Positions 1 through 12,136 of a stretch of 64,000 nt of DNA are shown piece after piece. Under the pieces are notes generated by a model. That model did not search any database, had not been told where the DNA came from, and was given only the letters and a program-made list of their open reading frames with translations. The stretch comes from Viscum album (lineage: Eukaryota > Streptophyta > Magnoliopsida > Santalales > Viscaceae), in NCBI GenBank assembly GCA_963277665.1, contig OY728137.1:1171020670-1171084669 (forward strand), in the 5' to 3' direction. Position 1 is the stretch's first letter, and each line of letters starts with the position of its first letter. Both the position numbers and the translations under genes were made by a program.

Positions 1-1037
1 AAAGTTTTAGATTTATATTAACTCAACTTTCATAAATGATTAAATATATTATAACGTTTCAAGGGAAAAACTAAAGGGTATTATTTATAAAAATTATAGA
101 ATATAAATAATACTAATAAATGATATCTATTATTTAAAACTAACTCTAATATATTGGAACATAAATAATTATGATTATTTATAAAACATGACCATTAATT
201 TTAAAATAGTAGGATCTAATATATACCTAAAATTAATTGTTATTTTCATTCAAATTTCCATTATTTATTTTTATAAAATTATTTTTTTAGGAGAAAAGGA
301 TCATATAATTTTCGTGTTCCCCAAACAAATCAAAATTTACGTGGAAATTTTATTTTAGGTATCATTAATATATATTTTCTATTAAAAATATTGAAATATA
401 AAAACTATTTTACTAGTTCGAAATAAGGAAATAAAATTAATATAACATGAAATACTTGTACTATTATTATAAAATCACCAAATGGTGTAATATAAAAAAA
501 ATTATAATTATTTTCATTTTAAATGTTGTGGATATATAATGATGAATGATATTTTTTATATTTCATTACATGAAAATATAATATTTATTATTCAACCAAA
601 ATTATAAATGATGCAAACATGATTATAAAAAAATTCTATTACACGTGATAAAATATTTACAAGAGAGTAGAGAAATCATTTCAATTAAGAAATTAACGAT
701 TCACTTAATATTTTTATTGTAGAAGATAATTTTATTATTACTAGAAAAATATACAAGACAATAATAAATAAAATAACTCAATTGTAAAAGGTGGAAATTA
801 ATTTTCCATTCAAAATTTGTTTTAAAAATAAAATGATGCATTGATAAAAAATATCATTTCATAAATTAGATTGTTGAAAATCGATTATTTAAGGATTAGT
901 ATAGTATAAATTAAAATAAATATTTATTTTAAAAGAAACATTATATGGACTTAGGGTAAATTAAAATACCAGAAATCATCGTTATTTAATTAATATTTAT
1001 TTACTTCTCCCATAATGTTTTTTATGAAGTATATTTT
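1..1037. other. AT-rich flank, no gene seen
   Basis: Very AT-rich sequence with stop codons in all frames. I see no retrotransposon motif, RNA gene or coding signal. It is probably the older DNA into which copia-1 inserted, or another decayed repeat. Confidence 0.5.
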
Positions 1038-2356
1038 TGATATTTGTGAATATTTCAAGAGTGGGTGAATTGAGTACTTAATTAATATTTATATCCAAAA
1101 AACATTTTAATGTAATCATAAAAATAATTGAAATAACAAAGTTAACAAAAATAGAATTTTGATAGGTGTTTTGATCTTTTAAAAGAATTATCAATGATAG
1201 ATTAAGTCTCAGTTAATACAAAATAACTAAAGGCAGTAGAAAAGATATCAATTAAATTCTATTTAATATTTAGGAGACAGTTTACATGTTTAATATATAT
1301 AGTAATCAAACACATCTCATAATGTAATGATATTTAACATAAAGAGAAAATAATGGGTGAAAAGAAGATATTGTTGTAAGGTCGGATGTTATCTAAAGCA
1401 TGTGACTCCATGTATATAGCTAGGATAGGATCTCATTTAATATTTCAGAATTTTTTACTAAAATCGAGTGTCAGTACCTATTTTGTTCTCGCTGTGGGAA
1501 GGAACCTAATGTAAGATGATATTTAATCTTCCATATTTGGTTTAATGTAAAAATTCTTCATATAAGCTCATATCATGTGTAATTATTTGTGTTCTGTAAA
1601 TATGATTCAACTTATTGCATTTATGTGTTTATATCTCTATCTATTACCTGTATGTTATCTATATGTGTCTGTGCCTAATGAATTCTGCAAATTATTTTAA
1701 CAATAAAATGAATGAAGAATTATCCAGATCAATTGTTTGTCATAATGGACAACTAACTCAAAATTTAATCCATCCTTAAAATATTTTCAAAACAATAATT
1801 AAAATTACAAATGGAATTAATTTCAATAATATATCTATTAGAAATATTTAATTAGAAAATAAAATATTGGATATTCACCCTCTAAAATGTGACAAAAAAA
1901 TTTTGGGGACATAGGATAATAGTGATTCATGCCAATGGTGATTTATATCAATAGATTTTCTTTTCAATAGTTCTCCAAATTTCGATGTGATAATGTTCTC
2001 AAAAAGAGTCATCCTATGGAGGACACTCTTTTCCATACACACACAATTATCCTTCATGAAGGTGACTTGTTGCTAACATTAGGTCTATTCAATACATAGT
2101 TATAATTTTAATGGTGAGTAAAACATAATATTTCAATAGCGAGTCATATTTTATGATTGTTTTTTTCAAAACATATCTCAATTCTCATCTCTACGGGGAG
2201 TTATCTTTAATAGTGAGTCATTTCTGGTTTGAGTCATCATCAACAATGAGTCTATACAACACATAACTGATATTTTTATAATTTTACTTATGTTATAAAA
2301 AGAAATCATGAAGAATAAAACTCATTAATATCATAGAAAACAAGATTTTTTGATCA
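1038..2356 (-). repeat. copia-1 3' LTR
   Basis: This segment matches 20613-22069 and then 27786-28057 in order. Shared anchors include GATTGAGTAC (near 1068), AGGAGACA (near 1272), an ATCCAGATCA-like stretch (near 1722) and the terminal TTTTGATCATTAAAA. Read on the minus strand it begins TGATCA. It lacks roughly 350 bases that the 5' LTR has between about 20800 and 21180. The copies are strongly diverged, so the insertion is old. Confidence 0.7.
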
Positions 2357-2555
2357 TTAAAAAGGGGGTAAAAAAATCTCCCCATTTTTATGATAAAATA
2401 TAATAGAATTTAATATAACATGAATTGAATAAACCATTGTGTGAAAAAAGTTGTTCCTTAAAATAGAAATGGTGGAACAAATTAAAAAACAAAATGACAT
2501 TAGATATAGGTAAAAGTGAAGGCCTTTTGTTTCAAATGTAATATAAAAAGGTTTC
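2357..2555 (-). other. copia-1 sequence between 3' LTR and gypsy-1
   Basis: A short stretch of copia-1 internal DNA left between its 3' LTR and the gypsy-1 insertion point. On the minus strand a purine run (AAAAATGGGGAGA) lies about 20 bases upstream of the LTR start. It may be the remnant of the polypurine tract that primes plus-strand DNA synthesis. No coding signal. Confidence 0.45.
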
Positions 2556-4407
2556 TATAAGAACCCATATCATCATTTCAGGTGTTTTTGAGAAAAAGGG
2601 GCGTTTTTAGATATTTTATATGTACACTCCATGTAATTAGGAGTACACTCTATATACTCGGTCACCGTGTTTACCCATATAATGGTTGTGTAATGGCGAT
2701 GTACATGGCCGCCTGAGGTGACCTTAAGATCGCCTAAACAAGGGCCCGATAAAGGCCTGTAAATGCCATGTGTCATTGGGGAACATGCCATTTATTTTTA
2801 TTTTTAATTGCTATATCAGAATCCTGCCACGTCAAATCAACAAAAATGACTTGTTCTAGTGTCGTCTCGTCCCGGAGCATCAAATGTTGCCATTTCTTTT
2901 CCTAGCCCCCGCTAGGTCGAGGTCTTTGAATCGAACACCTTCAATTGTGTTGGAATCCCCACGGTGAGTTCTTCCTTCTTCTAGAGACTCTTATCTTGAT
3001 GTCTCCTTTTTCATGAGTTATTGAAGGGTAAAATTTTATAACGTTTTTTCAGATCTACTGTGTTCGTGTTCGATTAAAATGTTGATTTTCAACTATATCA
3101 ATTGTTAATCGTTGAGGTAGGTGGTTTGTGATTTTTTGTAGTTGTATTTGGATTATATGTGCATGTATTGTCGAATACCCTTGTTTAAGTAATTGCGTGT
3201 TTTGGAAATTAAACCATGATGTTGTGTATAATTGTTTGGTTTTTAGGGTAAGGTATTTTAATTGTGAAGTAGGATTATTTCATTGCATATGGATGTGTTT
3301 TACCATGCTTATTGATATTGGTATTTGGGTATATAACTAGTTGTTAGGCTAGAATGCTTCCCATTCCAACTGTTGTTAGGAAGGATTTGATATTATATGA
3401 CATGTTTGTGATATGAATTATCGAATCTTAACCTTGTATAATTTGAGATTACATTGGCTACTAGATATCATTTTTTCACGATTGTATTACACTAGGTTAT
3501 GGGAACCCGGTGTACTGAGGACATAGGGGGGATGGACATTGAGGTCTCCCTCAGAGTGTTTTTAGTATACTGTTACGAGACTATATAGAGAACTGGACAT
3601 TGAGTTCTTCCTCAGAGAGTCTATATTTATTGTTAAAAGGCCATAGGGGGAATTGATGGTAATTCCTTATTCAGAGGGTCATTTTCATAACTAAACTATA
3701 GGGGTTAGACTGCAAGAAAACCCCAAAGGTTTTCTTGTGTTGATGGGTTGAATAATTTCTTGATGTAATTGAATGTAGTTGAAACAGTAAGACAAATGCT
3801 TTTGAGTACTTCCATGTTTATTACTTCATTTTTCATTCTTCCTACTATATATATCCACTTTTACTTAGGCACATATCATTGAATGGTTTCCTATTAGGAT
3901 TCGTCTCACACCCTATTTAGGTCATACTTTTTCTCCCAAATAGATTATATTCTTGTTTATATAGTTAAGGGAAGTATCCCTTCTACTTCAGGTACCTGAT
4001 TTTTGTGGAGCTGGATATAATGGGACCAAGCTGAGGCTTGAGATGATGTTGGTGTTTTACTTTTTTCCTTTGTACTTTGATTTAGTACTATTTTTACAAC
4101 ATTTTGACTAGTTTGGATGATTTCTTATACAAATGTTACATGCATAATTTATATATATATGCTGGAGTTGTTTATTTATTTTCATTATTCTGATGTTTAC
4201 TTATATTCAGGTATTACTTCTTCCTTTACTATTATCTATTCATTTATGTTGTGTTACTCTTCCAATGAAGGCATAGTTTCCCCATGGTCACAACCAAGCC
4301 CCTAGCTACTAGTCAGCAGCCTCTGGCGTTTGGGGAAATGTGATTGAGGACATGTGACCAACCAAGTACGGGGCACCTTTGGTGGCACCATGAACCGGGA
4401 TGTTACA
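2556..4407 (+). repeat. gypsy-1 5' LTR
   Basis: It matches 10468-12136 along about 1.6 kb. The start TATAAGAACCC corresponds to TGTATGAACCC in the 3' copy, and the end is GATGTTACA just before the primer site. It contains a GC-richer leader-like part (about 2690-2960) and a tandem array of about 60-base units (3515-3705). The LTR supplies promoter, start and polyadenylation signals in an active element, but I cannot pin a TATA box with confidence. Confidence 0.9.
3515..3705 (+). repeat. Minisatellite in gypsy-1 5' LTR, about 60-base unit
   Basis: Three to four diverged units, each containing ATAGGGGG followed by GGACATTGAG and CCTCAGAG. The same array stands at 11432-11690 in the 3' LTR with about one unit more. 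Confidence 0.8.
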
Positions 4408-4410
4408 AGA

Positions 4411-4422
4411 TGGTATTAGAGG
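4411..4422 (+). other. gypsy-1 primer binding site
   Basis: TGGTATTAGAGG lies three bases after the LTR end. It differs by two bases from TGGTATCAGAGC, the complement of the 3' end of plant initiator-methionine tRNA, which primes minus-strand DNA synthesis in many plant gypsy and copia elements. One of the two changes is C to T. Confidence 0.9.
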
Positions 4423-5820
4423 AATTATTTTCTTCATGACATACAATATGGAGCCTATAGATAAGGATAAGAAGAAATAGGTTTTTGGTAATAATTTGTG
4501 CCTAGGAGTAGCTAACCCATATACAGGGAAAAACTAATATGCCTCGATTATTGCAATTTTTTGGTTTTGTAATTGTTACAGTTAATTTGATTTCATCATT
4601 TGGTGATTCACATGTGTTGGGTTATTATCAATGATGTTATTGTTGTCCCATTTCTACTACAACATGATGATATGGTGTTATGAAATCTCATGCATCATAT
4701 ATTCTCATTCTAAAGATCTCATTTCATGCATTCTAGTCATGCTAGTTTTGGTGAATTACTGATTTCATGTTGTTTTGATCGATTTTGTGCTAGATATTCA
4801 TGTTATTATGATAGATTCATTGATAGAATACCTTATATTTGATTTGGTATTTCTAATACGTAAATATTCATTTGAATGGGCACCAAATATTGTTCCCTGA
4901 GGTGTTATGGGCCCTCTTGGATAGTATTTTGGTTGATCATGGGATTTATTGCACTATTATACCTTGTGATATACATGAAGATTATACCAAACATTGATTT
5001 GGGGGAGTATCGGCCCCCAAGGATCACAATTTGGCACATTACTATTTTTTTTGTGTTTTTTGGGGTTCTGGAGTTGATTCTGATTCCTACTGTCCTGAAA
5101 AACCAAGAATACACGGAGTGTGATGTTGAATATATGCCATGTATCCTTCTGTTCGGGAACTGACATATTTTCATAGGTATACACTGTGTAGTCCATAACT
5201 GTATGACTGGATGTCCGGGTAGAGACTAGGGGTTGGGAAATGTTATGTGGAACACATCGTAAACTTAGAGTATATGTCATGTTGTAAGAGCTGTGTATCC
5301 AGCCATGTGACCAACGACACAGGTGGATAAAACCTAGGTCATACATGCCATGATTCATTATTTCACGTCGTGTAAAGTTGATCGTGTCACCAACTATGTG
5401 AAAAAAGTCACTGGTGATTATAAATTTAGGGGGGGTTCACACAGTGTCTAGGATGAACATGCCATGTGGTGTTACGCAGGAAAGAACCATGTGTTTAGCC
5501 ATGTAGATGATCTCGGTAAGGGTGAAAATGATTTAGTTACAAGACGTGTCTCAAGGAGAACATGCCATGTTTATGGGGTTTTATCTAACCAAGGTTGGCA
5601 AAAATACATTCCCTTGTAAAGGCATAAGGAAACACATTTTTTAGGGGTCATACATGTCTTATATTCATGGTTTGAGAAAAATGAATGTTTTCATTCACCA
5701 ATTCTTATCCTGCTCTTTTATGTTTCATTCCATGATAATCTTTAACTGAAGTGTGCTCTTGACCTAGAATATTCATTCCACCGAGACGTCCTCTAGTTGT
5801 ATTCTAGATACATGGCATCG
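4423..5820 (+). other. gypsy-1 leader region, no intact gene
   Basis: Untranslated or badly decayed sequence between primer site and gag. From about 5130 to 5570 the phrase ACATGCCATG or a near copy recurs (5134, 5343, 5457, 5560), with phrases such as AGCCATGTG and GTGTCTA between, suggesting a diverged tandem repeat of about 105 bases. Open frames of 89-133 codons here lie on both strands over the same bases and show no family match. Confidence 0.6.
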
Positions 5821-6900
5821 ATCAAAAACTAGACATGGTAGATCATGGAACACCAGTAGATCCTCATGTTGTGCATGTCTTGGCAGCAGCTGTCGTTCCA
5901 GATACAAGTGCTGATGCATAGTTCCGATAAGGCTTCATGAGGTTTATGCATACATACACATTATATGGTAGAGATCAATTGGGTTTTTCAATAGCAGCAC
6001 CCTCCCACCTTATCAGGGGATGGAGGAAACCAGGATACTGATTCATGGTTATCACCCATGTGGTCTATATTCGAGCATATAGAGACACCTCTAGAGAGGT
6101 GGGTGAAGCACACTATATACATGGTTCAGGATTCCCCCAAGAGAAAGTGGGATGTGAGATCACAGCCGAGATTCCAGAAATTTATGGATTTGGATTAGTT
6201 CTTGCATTCCATCTATTATTACTTATACCTGGATACTTTAAGGGTTGATCGAACCTTAGAGTTCATGAGTCTAGAACAAGGTACTCGTTCGGTCATGGAG
6301 TATTGTTCTCACTTCACAGAGCTAAAATTCTTCACACCCATTCTTGGGGATGATGAGTTACTCCAGACAAGGATGTTTTAAGATGGACTCATGCATTAAA
6401 TCTGATCCTAGACAAGGATGTTTTAGGATGCACATAGGCATGCAATCGGATCTCAGGTGAACATATTCAGGATGACTTAAATCACTTCTATAGTCAACCC
6501 GGTGATGATAACAGAGTGAAACATGAGGGATTCATGAGCTATGATCTAGGGGAATTGGTACCTGGAATTAGTATTGATCTGGCTAATAAAAATAATAACG
6601 GTAGGGAGTCTATTTGTGGAGATCCGAGCAGGTGGGATAGTCTTTTAGGTAGCCAGGTGGCTTGCAACCAGTGCAGAAAGAGTAGGAAAACAAGACCACA
6701 TTTCCCGGTAGAACTAGTTGAGTGCCAATCTTGAAGAAATATGGGACATCTTCAGTGTTTCTATTTGTTTTTCTCACCAGGAGCTGGTGATAGGGGTTCT
6801 GTTTTGACTCCTCATACCAGAGTTGGACCATTAGTCTCGCATCAGTCTAGGAACTGGAGTTCTTTAGACCGTTCAGGCTGAGGTGGAGGTCATGTCCTTT
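5821..6900 (+). pseudogene. gypsy-1 gag (capsid) remnant
   Basis: The capsid protein of a gypsy element packages the RNA in virus-like particles. The recognisable core is near 6245-6400, where the translation gives RTLEFMSLEQGTRS and YCSHFTEL. These match the conserved retrotransposon gag pattern (EFMSL.QGT..V.EY...FT.L), followed by a DDEL..RMF.DGL segment. Upstream, a frame at 6045-6248 covers the first part of the domain. A zinc-knuckle-like CNQC near 6664 may be what remains of the CCHC nucleocapsid motif, but its H and last C are not in place. There are several stops and frame changes, so no product is expected. Confidence 0.7.
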
Positions 6901-7445
6901 GTGGTCAGACATAGGTTTTTCGACAGCCATAGGGATGATCTTCTCATAGATCACTGACTTCTTCATAAGGTAATGGCATAGGCTATGATTTTGAAATAGA
7001 GGATACCTAGCAGGGGTAGGACCTCAGATCCTCTACAGTTAGAGGTGCGTTTCTAGTTGCCTCGGTTTTATCTTCTTCACTTTTTAATATAGGGTATTAC
7101 CTTTGTTTCATATCTATTGCTATTGTGGAGAGCCTTGGGCTCTATATCTTTACCTATAATGATATCTTTATTACATACAGTAAATTAGAAACAAAAATAG
7201 AAACTATATATTAGCGTAAGGAGTGCCCTCATGAGTTTTGTGGGTGTCACTTTTTATGGTACCTTTATGTTTTGGAGATGACGGGATGTGACATCATTCT
7301 CAAAATGAACTAGATAGTTATTTTCCAATATTTTGTCAATTTCTATCATCATCTGGTGAGCTTCACATCGCCAGAGAGAAGATTGTTTCTACATAAGGGT
7401 TAATGGGATGTCCGGGAAAGTAGAGCAGGACCCGAGCATCATGGG
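6901..7445 (+). pseudogene. gypsy-1 protease remnant
   Basis: The retropepsin-type aspartic protease that cuts the polyprotein should lie here. The C-terminal flap region can be read near 7270-7320 as CDIILKMN, against the usual DVILGMDWL of plant gypsy proteases, followed by a degraded linker to the reverse transcriptase. The catalytic D-T/S-G triad could not be located with confidence between 6900 and 7250. Frames are broken and the D of GMDW is replaced by N. Confidence 0.5.
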
Positions 7446-8840
7446 TTGGGAGGAGTTTTAACACAGATTGATTGTTTTTATATGGATGACTATATGACAT
7501 CACAGATGGAATTTCCTCTAGTGGTGGATCATTTCAGAAATGCCTTTCTAGAGGAATTTTCATATTTTTTTCTGGAGAAAGAGGTATATTTATCTATTCA
7601 TCTTGCACTAGAAGTGGCACTGGTGTCCATTCCTCCTTATAGGATGACAACACCGGATTTATAGGAGCTCAACAATCAGTTGGAGGAGATGTAATCAAAG
7701 GGATTCATACAACCTAGTACTTCTCCCATGGGTTTTCCTTTCAATTTTGCAATGAAAGTTTATAGTACCCTCATACATTGTGTGGATTATCAGAAGAAGA
7801 ATTAATTGACAGTCAAGAACCAATATCCCTTGCTAAGGATTGATGCTCTATTTGATCAGCATCGATCATTTCAGGAGTTCTAGATGATTGTATTGAGGTC
7901 CAGTTATCATCAGTTGGGTGTTGGATGATCTGATATACCTATTATATCCTTTTGGAGCGGGTATGATCTATAAGAGTATGTGGTTATGTCGTTCGATCTC
8001 ACGAACACACCTACAATTTTTATATAACTGATGAACTGATTGATACATCCATACTTGGACTCCATTGTGGTGGTTTTTGGGGATGATATATTGGGGTACC
8101 CTCACACATGACAAGAACATGCCACACATATTTAGATTTTTTTTGAGTACACTGGTAGAGCATCAATTACATTCTAAACACTCCAAATTCCACTTTCAGA
8201 TGGACCAGATTCACTTCTTGGGTCATGATATTTCACCGACAGAAGTATTTGTACACCCAAATAAAGTGTGATCAGTAGTTTCTTGAGAGTAGTCAATGAT
8301 ATTTTTTAAGGTATGGAGTTTTCTAGGGCTATGTGGTTACTAAATATGTTTTATAATGGACTTTTCACACATAACAGTTCCACTGATGGGCATGACTAAG
8401 AAGGCTACGAAGTACCTATGTATAGATTCATGTGATTCAGCCTTTAAAGAGGTAAATAAGAGGATGAATTTATCACTGATATAATTTCTTCGTAATCCAA
8501 GTAAGAGCTATGCTATTTATCGTGATGAAATAGGCATCGAGCTGGGATCAGTGCTTATGTCGAGGGAAGGAGTCATGGAATATGGGTCCCAGTAGTGGAG
8601 GCCACATTAGAGGAATTACCCAATGCACAATCTCTAGTTAGATTCAGTTTTTCATTCCATTCTTTTTTTGAGACATTATCTGTTGGTAGTGCATTTTTTT
8701 GTTTTCATCAACCTGAAATGTCTCAAGTATATCTACACTCTATGTGATCTGAATTGGAGATAGTGAAGGTGGGTATAGTGCCTTCAGTCCTTTGATTTTG
8801 TGCTAACCTACATGCTTTTGAAGGGAAATGGAATGGATAA
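7446..8840 (+). pseudogene. gypsy-1 reverse transcriptase and RNase H remnant
   Basis: RT copies element RNA into DNA. The first frame (7446-7664) contains SIHLALEVALVSIPPYRM, the conserved N-terminal entry of gypsy RT (IDLAPGTAPISIPPYRM in the family). It runs on after stops into LEEM.SKGFIQPSTSP, VDYQKKN, LTVKNQYPLLRIDALFDQ (to about 7862). The catalytic YVDD/FIDD box is at about 8077-8115 and reads FLGMIYWGTLTHD, so both catalytic aspartates are lost. HQLHSKHSKFHF and FLGHDIS follow (8160-8240), then tether and RNase H are only traceable (about 8340-8840). At least ten stops. RT is certainly dead. Confidence 0.9.
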
Positions 8841-10440
8841 TGTGTTGACTAGAAGGACATAGATGTTGGAAGTTCAGGAGGCCACCAATAAGTGGAATCT
8901 TAAGGCTCTATTCTATGAGATGCATTAGGAGGTCCAGGATAGACAGTGGAAGGCATTTCTTTCTTTGGTAGCATTAACCAATACTCCTATTAATCGAATG
9001 AAAATGAAGCAGCAATTAGATTCTAAAAGCCCAGTTCTAGAGGAGAGTGTGTGAGGAGAAGACCCTATTTCTATATAGATAGTAGGAATGGATGAGATCA
9101 TGCACTTCCATTGACATGTATGGGTGTCAGCAGACATACGCGAGGAGCTTTTGTGGGAAATTCATTAATTAATTTGGGCAGTCCATCCTTGTATCACCAA
9201 GATATATCGAGATCTACACATTCATTATTGGTGGATAGGTATGAAGAGGGATTTCATGGGTTTTTTCTTGAGTTTTTTCACTTGTTAGTAGGTGAAGGTG
9301 GTGCATCAGAATCTAGAATGGCTTTTACTGCAGTTACTCATTCCCGAATGGAAGTGGAATGATGTCGCTATGGATTTCGGGACAGGATTTCAGAGATCAC
9401 ATTGATGGAATGATGAAGTTTAGGTTGTCATTGACATACTCGAAATTGTTATTCACTTATTACTAATCAAGGATAAATTTAGTGTTGATAATTTGGGATG
9501 GTTGTATATCTGGGAGATTGTACGTCTGCATGGGGTTCCACACTCCATAATTTCAGGAAAAGATTCACATTTTACTACTTGAGCCGGGAAGAAACTACAG
9601 AGGTATTTGGGTACATAGGTAATTCATAGTACAACATTCCATCCCCAGATAGATGGCCAGTCTGAGCATATAATTCACGTGCTGGAGGACATGATTTGAG
9701 CATCTATCCTAGATTTTGGAGGATCTTTGGAGAAATACATACCATTGGTGGAGTTGGACTAAAATATTAGTTTTCTGAAAATTATTCAGAGGTCACCTTA
9801 TGAGTCATTGTACGGTTGTCCATATCGATCACCACTAGGTATGCCGGATATAGGGGAGGAAGATAAGATGGGACCTCGTCTTGTCCAGGATACCACAGAG
9901 ATGGTGGTGTTGATTCGAAAATGAATGGTTATTGCACAGTCACAGAAGAAGTATTATGCTAACTAACAAGGATGACCTCTAGATTTCGAGTTAAGAGGTC
10001 AGGTTATTCTACGTGTCACATTGAGGTTGGGACATTGGAGGATTGGGAGGCATATGAAGCATTCATTGAGATATTTTGGGCCGTTTGGGTTTGTTGAGAA
10101 AGTGTGGCTGGTTTCTTATCATTGGCAGTTACCTTTGAGGTACTGGGCCTTACATGATGTCCTCCACGTTAATCAACTACGACATTACTTCTTAGACTCG
10201 TCTCATGTTTTTCAACTTGAGGAGGTTGTGGTGGATGTGGAAACATGATTTATAATGTATCCTATAATGATTGTTGATCGATGATCGAAGGTTCTCTATG
10301 GTAACTATGTTCTTCTGGTACGGCTGCTATGGCTGTGCTGGTGAGTATAGGATGAGTTTGGGGAGAGGAAGATAGATGTGCGGTCACATTGGCTGGAGTT
10401 ATTCAAGGATTCTTTTTCACCTCCTTCTTAGGGAATTTTA
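8841..10440 (+). pseudogene. gypsy-1 integrase remnant
   Basis: Integrase inserts the DNA copy into the chromosome. The N-terminal zinc-binding part and core are only partly readable near 9111-9360. The central core is clear: EIVRLHGVPHSIIS (about 9516-9557), FHPQIDGQSEH (9636-9668), then YESLYGCPYRSPLG (about 9799-9840) and LVQDTTEMVVLIRK. The C-terminal GPF/Y-type module follows at 10021-10248 as FGPFGFVEKV and LHDVLHVNQLRHYF. The end reads SHWLELF near 10395. A chromodomain expected of chromoviruses at this place cannot be recognised. Several stops and frameshifts. Confidence 0.9.
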
Positions 10441-10455
10441 GGGATAAATTTATTT

Positions 10456-10465
10456 AAAGGGGAAG
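10456..10465 (+). other. gypsy-1 polypurine tract
   Basis: AAAGGGGAAG lies two bases before the 3' LTR start. It is the expected primer for plus-strand DNA synthesis and fixes the LTR boundary at TGTATGAACCC (10468). Confidence 0.85.
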
Positions 10466-10467
10466 TT

Positions 10468-12136
10468 TGTATGAACCCGGATATTCATTTCACGTGTTTT
10501 TGTTAAAAATGGGAGTTTTTTTTGATATTTCATAGGTACATGCCTTGTTCTTAAGAGTACATTCCATATACTCAGTCGTCATGGGTATCTGTGTACTAGC
10601 CATGTAATGGCCAAGTACATGTTCATTTGAGGTGACCTGGAGATTGCCTAAAGCGAGGCTCAATAAAGGCCTATACACACAATTTATCCTTGCGAAACAC
10701 AGAGTGTATTTTTATTTCTAATTATTATATTGGACTGGGGTTGTGTATAATCGATTGAACCATCTTCTTCTTTCGTTGTCTCATCCTGGAGTGATGAATA
10801 TCACCAGTTTTTCTCTGAGACCCTGTTTGGTCGTCCGTTCTCCGAATTAAACATCGTCGATGACGTTGGAATCACCACATTTAGTTATTACTTCTTGAAG
10901 ATCATATCCTCTTGATTTCTCCTCTTTTAAGAGTTATTCAAGTTTGAACGATTTTTGACATTTTCGCCGATCTACCGCATTCTAGGTCGATTCAAAGGCT
11001 GAGGTTAAACTAAATCGATCGTGCAATGTCGAGGTAGTTGGATTGTTCTTTTCTTTAGTTGTATATGGATTATGTTGGAAAAAAGTGTCAAATACCCTAG
11101 TTTAGGGTATTGCGTGTTTTGGAAAACACTCCATGATGATGCCTAATATTATTTGGATTATAGAGTAAGGGTTATTGATATTGAATTAGGATTATTTCCT
11201 ATTTTGGGGATGTGCTTTCCAATTCTTGTTGATATTGGTTGTTGTGTATAGAACTGCTTGTTAGGATTCTATGCTTCCCATTCCTAGTGTGGTTAGGATG
11301 CAGTTTATATTACATGACATGCTAGTGATATGCATTGTAGTTTCATAGCCTTGTAGAATTTGAGATTACTTTGGCTGTTGGATATCATTTCTTCACAATT
11401 TAATTACATGGGGATGTGGGAGCCTGGTGTAGTGAGACTATAGGGGGAATTTATGTTGAGGGCATCCGCAGAGTGTATGTTATACTTTTCATGTTGCGAG
11501 ACCATAAGGGGGATGGATGTTGAGTGAAACCTCTGGATTTGTATAGTATACCTTTACAATATCAAAGGGGGAATTTGACGTTTAGTGCTTTCTAAGAGAT
11601 TCTGTAGTTATCGTTAAAATCAAAAAGGGGTAATTGATAGTGAGTGCTTCCTCATAGAGTCATTATATAAGATCAACCAGAGGGGTTAGACTGTGAGAAC
11701 TTCCTAGAGGGTTTCTTGTATTTATTGGTAGAATAATTGGTAGATGTAAATGAAGGTATTTGAAACTGTAGGAATGTTTAATTTTTTATAGTTTTGTGTT
11801 TATTACTTTAATTTTTATTTTTCGTTCTATATATTTTGACATACAGCTAGGCATAGATCTTTGGGTGGTTTCCTTCTGTGATTCACATGACACATCGTTT
11901 AGGTCATGATTTTGGGCCCAAATAAATTATATTGTTTTATGAAAAGGTAATTGAAAGAGACCTTCTACTTCAAGTAATTGATTATTTTGAAGATGAAAAG
12001 AATGAGACCAAGCAGAGGATTATGATTCTGTTATAGTTTTAAATGTTTTCTATGTACATTGGTTTATTAATATTTTTCAAGTATTTTCACTTGTTTGTAT
12101 TATTTCATAGAAATATGTGCCATGCATCATTTATAG
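10468..12136 (+). repeat. gypsy-1 3' LTR, right end missing
   Basis: It matches 2556-4153 base for base with about one extra minisatellite unit. The similarity stops in the phrase CATGCATCATTTATAGAC (12120-12137). The last 255 bases of the 5' copy (4154-4407) have no counterpart, so the right end was deleted. Confidence 0.88.
11432..11690 (+). repeat. Minisatellite in gypsy-1 3' LTR
   Basis: Four to five units of about 60 bases with ATAGGGGGAAT, GATGTTGAGTG and CTC.GAG cores. This is about one unit more than the array at 3515-3705, which accounts for most of the length difference between the LTRs. Confidence 0.8.

Larger units (their letters stand above)
2556..12136 (+). mobile_element. gypsy-1: degenerate Ty3/gypsy (chromovirus-type) retrotransposon
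   Basis: A nearly complete plus-strand gypsy element: 5' LTR 2556-4407, tRNA-iMet-type primer site 4411-4422, leader, gag, protease, RT-RNase H, integrase, polypurine tract 10456-10465 and 3' LTR from 10468. Gene order gag-PR-RT-RH-IN and the residues seen (SIPPYRM, LFDQ, FHPQ.DGQSE) are typical of plant Ty3/gypsy, closest to the Tekay/Del type. I see no clear chromodomain at the integrase end. The 3' LTR lacks about 255 bases of its right end. The element sits inside the 3' region of copia-1 and is therefore younger than it. Confidence 0.9.

Noticed and set aside
4876..5358. Overlapping frames of 89-133 codons on both strands, one strongly hydrophobic
   Set aside because: They lie in the gypsy-1 leader over a diverged tandem repeat, overlap each other on opposite strands, and match no family.
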